From DATBGO01 sp963785765 (GTDB lineage: Bacteria; Actinomycetota; Actinomycetes; Streptosporangiales; Streptosporangiaceae), in the NCBI GenBank assembly GCA_963785765.1, contig CAWAWM010000004.1:372001-436000 (forward strand): a DNA stretch of 64,000 bases. The letters are read 5' to 3'. Positions within the stretch are counted from its first letter, which is position 1. Every line of letters begins with the position of its first letter. Position numbers and translations under genes: made by a program. Below the pieces are notes generated by a model. That model was not told where the DNA came from. It did no database searches and saw nothing but the letters and a program-made list of their open reading frames with translations. Positions 61,171-64,000 of the stretch are shown piece by piece.

Positions 61171-62537
61171 TCCCGGGGCCAAACCAGTCCGGCCCGCTGC
61201 GACGCCGCGTGCCGCCCGGCGGCCCGGCCGCCCTCGGCATCCTGGGGGCCTGCCGCCGGATCAGCCCCGGACCCGGGTGCATCCAGCTGGTAGCTGTCCC
61301 CCGGAGGCTGCCGCCGCATCATCACCAGCCAGGTCGTGGCTCCGACAATCACGGCCAGGCAGGCCAGGCCCAGGATGCAGAACAGGAGCAGCGGCCGCAG
61401 GCCGCGGGGCCTGACCGGGGCGGGCGGCACCGCCGCCGGGCCACCGCCAAACAGGCTGGCCGCTGGCACGCCCAGCTTCGGCGGCCGCTGGCTGGCCAGT
61501 CCGACAGTGGCGGCGAGCCGGCCCGCGGCGACCAGCGCCGCCGCGGCATTCACGGTCCCGAATCCGACCTGGTCGTCGTAGCCGCCGGCCGGCGGGTTGC
61601 TGGCCGTGGTGGTCAGGGCCTGCCGGACCAGTGGCGGGGCCAGGGCCGGGTACTTGGACCTGATCAGGGCCACCACCCCGGCGGTCAGCGCACACGCCGG
61701 GCTGGTCCCGCTCACCAGCCAGTACCTGCCATCCCTGCCTTGCGCGGGGACCTGGACGCCCGGTGCCGCCACCTGCACGGAAAGGTTGTCGCTGGAGAAT
61801 CCGGCCGACGCGCCGTTCTCGCCGATGGCCGCGACGCCTAGCACGCCCGGATAGTCGGCGGGGAACGAGTACGGCGCGTGGCGGCGGGCGCTCGCCGAGT
61901 CGCCCAGGTTTCCTGATGACGCCACGACCACCACATCGTGGTTGAACGCATCCTGAAGCGCCGCCCGGACCGCACGGCTGGGCCTGCCGTAACCAAGCGA
62001 CATGCTGATCACGCCCGCGCCGTGGGCCACTGCATAGGTGATCGCTTGCGCGAGCTCGTCCTGCACTCGTCCCTGCGGCTCGTGCTGGTACCTCGCATAG
62101 CCCGGATCCTGCTGGTCGGTGATGACCCGGATCGACAGCACATGCGCCCGGGGCGCAATACCGATGATGCCGCTGCCGTCGCCATGACCATGTCCGGCGA
62201 TGAGCGAGGCCATCCAGGTGCCGTGCATGCCCCAACCAGGGTTGCTGGGCGGGGTGCCTACCCCGGTCAGGTCCGGGCCTGAGGTCACCGACCCGGTGAG
62301 GTCGGACACGTCTGGGTTGACGCCGCTGTCGATGACCGCGACGGTCACGCCCTGTCCCTCGGTTACCGCCCACGCGGCCGGCGCGTGCACGGCGTTCAGC
62401 ACCCACTGCTGCGCGTCACGCACGCCGTCCGCGCTGGCCGGGCCGGCCGGGATCGCCGCCAGGCCGGCCACCGTGGCGGTCACCACGAGCAACCGCGCAC
62501 ACCGGGCCCGAGCGCCGGTCATCGTCAGGTTCAGCAT
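61167..62537 (-). CDS. Membrane-anchored subtilisin-like S8 protease (mycosin-like)
   Basis: 456 residues. N-terminal signal sequence (about 15-37), then the S8 catalytic domain: Asp70 in AVIDSGVNPD, His105 in WGMHGTWMAS, Asn in VVASSGNLGDS, and Ser279 in SGTSPACALTAG. A Pro-rich linker and a C-terminal membrane helix (about 402-424, LLLFCILGLACLAVIVGATTW) followed by a short cytoplasmic tail give the mycosin layout. No ESX/type VII genes are in the window. ATG 62537 is chosen with GGAG seven bases upstream; it overlaps the previous gene by seven bases. Confidence 0.9.
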   Translation of the reverse strand: MLNLTMTGARARCARLLVVTATVAGLAAIPAGPASADGVRDAQQWVLNAVHAPAAWAVTEGQGVTVAVIDSGVNPDVSDLTGSVTSGPDLTGVGTPPSNPGWGMHGTWMASLIAGHGHGDGSGIIGIAPRAHVLSIRVITDQQDPGYARYQHEPQGRVQDELAQAITYAVAHGAGVISMSLGYGRPSRAVRAALQDAFNHDVVVVASSGNLGDSASARRHAPYSFPADYPGVLGVAAIGENGASAGFSSDNLSVQVAAPGVQVPAQGRDGRYWLVSGTSPACALTAGVVALIRSKYPALAPPLVRQALTTTASNPPAGGYDDQVGFGTVNAAAALVAAGRLAATVGLASQRPPKLGVPAASLFGGGPAAVPPAPVRPRGLRPLLLFCILGLACLAVIVGATTWLVMMRRQPPGDSYQLDAPGSGADPAAGPQDAEGGRAAGRHAASQRAGLVWPRE

Positions 62538-63517
62538 CCGGGAGCTCCGGGGCACCGGGGCGCGGCGGGCAGCGCGCCCAGGGGCATCGCCACCGCCTCA
62601 GCGACGCCGTCGGCGGCGCTGGTCATCTCCTGCGCCGCGTAGCTGTCCGTGGACAGCGGCACCTGTGGTCTCCCGTCGGCGTAGCCGGCCACCGACATGA
62701 TCAGGTACGGTCCGTCGTTGACCGCCCAGGACAGCTGGCGCTGGCGGTCGCCGAACGACGCGGCCAGAGTCCGGGCGAACGCCACGGCGCGCACCCCGGC
62801 ACCAGGCCGCCCGTTGTGCGGCAGCGTGGCCGCGACCGCGCCAGCGGCGGCCGGGCTGGGGAGCACCGCGACGCCGACCGTGACCACCAGGCTGCCGGTC
62901 GAGTCAACATAGGTGGCCCGCAGCACCGCCTGGCAGCCCCGCTGGTCAAGGAGCCGCGCTGCGGGCGGGTCGGTCGCCGCCTTGCAGGCCGCCTGCCTGG
63001 CGATGCCGATCCGCCGTGCGGTCAGGTTCAGCCCGGATCCGGAGGAGAGCGAGTAACCGGGCAGCTGATAGCTGACCGTCGCCGGGAAGATCTGCCCGGC
63101 CGACCTGATCCGCCAGCGCCCGGCCGTCTGCCAGGCCATGATCTGCTGTTGCTGGGCAACGCTGAAACGGCGCGGCAGCACCTGGCCGGCCACGCCCGCC
63201 GCCGAGACAGCCAGGCCCGCCAGCCCGATAACGAGCGCACCCAGAGCCACGCCGATCCGCCAGCCCGCTGAGCCGGTCCGCCCGCCGCCAGAACCAGTCC
63301 GGGCACCCGGGCCGGCCGCGCTACCCGGCGTACCGGCCGCGCTACCCGGCGTACCGGCCGCGCTACCCGGCGTACCGGCCGGAACGGTCAGTTGGCTGAC
63401 CGGGACGGTCAGCGGGCCCGCTGGATCGTGCGCCGCGGGGGCAGCGAGCCCGGGGAGCTCCGCCGCCTCATCGCTCGGCGCCGGGCTGCCCTCGTCATCC
63501 GGGAACTCTGGCTGCAT
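62531..63517 (-). CDS. Hypothetical single-pass membrane protein partnered with the S8 protease
   Basis: 328 residues. A cytosolic N-terminal region rich in Pro/Ala/Gly/Ser, containing three copies of Gly-Thr-Pro-Gly-Ser-Ala-Ala, leads to one membrane helix (about 89-110, IGVALGALVIGLAGLAVSAAG). The rest is extracytoplasmic and contains Cys residues near ARQAACKAA, DQRGCQAVL and the C-terminal RCPGAPGC. No family was recognised. It lies directly before the S8 protease gene and overlaps it, so a joint function at the cell surface is likely. ATG 63517 or the GTG at 63523. Confidence 0.7.
   Translation of the reverse strand: MQPEFPDDEGSPAPSDEAAELPGLAAPAAHDPAGPLTVPVSQLTVPAGTPGSAAGTPGSAAGTPGSAAGPGARTGSGGGRTGSAGWRIGVALGALVIGLAGLAVSAAGVAGQVLPRRFSVAQQQQIMAWQTAGRWRIRSAGQIFPATVSYQLPGYSLSSGSGLNLTARRIGIARQAACKAATDPPAARLLDQRGCQAVLRATYVDSTGSLVVTVGVAVLPSPAAAGAVAATLPHNGRPGAGVRAVAFARTLAASFGDRQRQLSWAVNDGPYLIMSVAGYADGRPQVPLSTDSYAAQEMTSAADGVAEAVAMPLGALPAAPRCPGAPGC
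63311..63380. repeat. 21-bp tandem repeat, about 3 copies, coding
   Basis: Unit CTACCCGGCGTACCGGCCGCG encodes the Gly-Thr-Pro-Gly-Ser-Ala-Ala repeats of the membrane protein on the minus strand. Confidence 0.85.
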
Positions 63518-63609
63518 GGCCACACCGGAATGTTACGGCCTGCTCACGCATGACGCGGCCAGCGCACAGAGGTTCACCCGCCGCCAGCCGCCCGGACCGC
63601 CGGATGCGC

Positions 63610-64000
63610 TTAGTAAACGGGCAGGGCCGGATCGACCTGGTTGACCCAGGCCAGCACGCCCCCGCCGAGGTGCACGGCGTCGGCGAATCCGGCGTTCTTG
63701 ACTACAGCCAGGCACTCGGCGCTGCGCGCGCCGCTCTTGCAGTGCAGCACAATCTTGCGATCGTGCGGCAGCCGCTCAAGGGCCGCTCCGGACAGGAACT
63801 GGTCCTTGGGGATCAGCACCGCGCCCGGGATCGATACGATTTCGTGCTCGTTCGGCTCCCTGACGTCCACCAGGAAGATCTTGTCGTCGCCATCGAGCAT
63901 CGCCTTCAGCTCGGTCGCGGTGATCGTCGAACCCGAGGCGGCCCGCTGGGCGTCCTCGGAAACCGCCCCGCAGAATGCCTCATAGTCGATCAGCTCAGTG
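63610..64000 (-). CDS. moeZ: Rhodanese C-terminal domain of MoeZ-type adenylyltransferase/sulfurtransferase, 5' end outside window
   Basis: 129 residues visible, open to the window edge. The visible part starts TELIDYEAFCGAVSEDAQRA, the linker seen in actinobacterial MoeZ between the MoeB-like adenylation domain and the rhodanese domain. The rhodanese follows: LVDVREPNEHEIVSIPGAVLIPK, then LHCKSGARSAE with the catalytic Cys. It ends LPVY. MoeZ activates MoaD-like and CysO-type sulfur carriers by adenylation and thiocarboxylation. The match to this specific protein rather than a free rhodanese rests on the linker sequence. Confidence 0.9.
   Translation of the reverse strand, partial: TELIDYEAFCGAVSEDAQRAASGSTITATELKAMLDGDDKIFLVDVREPNEHEIVSIPGAVLIPKDQFLSGAALERLPHDRKIVLHCKSGARSAECLAVVKNAGFADAVHLGGGVLAWVNQVDPALPVY

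Noticed and set aside
61167..62537. Part of a type VII (ESX) secretion system
   Set aside because: Only the mycosin-like protease layout fits. No EccB/C/D, WXG100 or PE/PPE-like genes are nearby.
1..64000. tRNA, rRNA, riboswitch or tmRNA genes
   Set aside because: I looked for T-loop GGTTCRA signatures and other conserved cores in the gaps and found none convincing. A covariance-model search would be decisive.

Overview
The window is about 64 kb of very GC-rich DNA (roughly 70% or more, judged by eye) with dense genes, many GTG starts, a few TTG starts and frequent ATGA/GTGA/TGATG overlaps. The gene content points to an actinomycete: an AdnA/AdnB helicase-nuclease pair, a lysA-hom-thrC cluster, a MoeZ-type rhodanese, F420-type oxidoreductases, an AfsR-like SARP regulator, a mycosin-like S8 protease and an ECF42-type sigma factor with its DGPF protein. 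A filamentous order such as Streptosporangiales is my best guess. No rRNA, tRNA, CRISPR array, prophage or intact insertion sequence was seen.

Layout. 1-4.6 kb: end of a site-2 protease, a DUF1918 protein, a class I PPK2, a secreted CAP-domain protein and a PfkB sugar kinase. 4.8-8.7 kb: thrC, hom and lysA, overlapping on the minus strand. 8.8-18.6 kb: an alpha-glucosidase-type GH13 enzyme and a LacI-SBP-MalF-MalG-MsiK-like sugar uptake operon with tandem operators. Between them lies a plus-strand trio (small membrane coiled-coil protein, metallophosphoesterase, frameshifted ParB-like gene). 18.7-27.6 kb: a DUF3048 protein, a duplicated YbjQ-type protein, an MFS exporter, a GCS2-family ligase, a lipoprotein, a glutathionyl-hydroquinone-reductase-type enzyme and a divergent epimerase/TetR pair. 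27.7-35 kb: the SARP regulator, a beta-propeller lipoprotein, a PatB-type aminotransferase and a Na+/H+ antiporter. 35-42.7 kb: an ABC-2 exporter operon ending in its TetR gene, a VOC protein, a PHP hydrolase, and a divergent Ddn-like/TetR pair. 42.8-50.7 kb: DUF4231, SDR, hemerythrin and WS/DGAT proteins, the DGPF/ECF42 pair, an MBL hydrolase and an LLM oxidoreductase. 50.8-64 kb: nudC, an M20 dipeptidase, an MTH1187-family protein, adnB, adnA, an alkyltransferase-like protein, an S8 protease, a membrane protein and the end of moeZ.

The most unusual structure is at 10826-10990. The stop-start junction of two neighbouring genes has been amplified into eleven 15-bp units, each reading TGA-ATG in the same frame as both flanking genes. 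It gives ten tiny in-frame minigenes (M-x-x-H-stop) ahead of the metallophosphoesterase ATG. It is the most ordered of more than a dozen short tandem repeats of about 9-32 bp scattered through the window at gene ends, gene starts and low-complexity protein tails. Other points of interest are inverted-repeat operators at four regulatory regions, a one-base frameshift in the ParB-like gene, and a relic of a dienelactone hydrolase gene beside the ECF42 pair.
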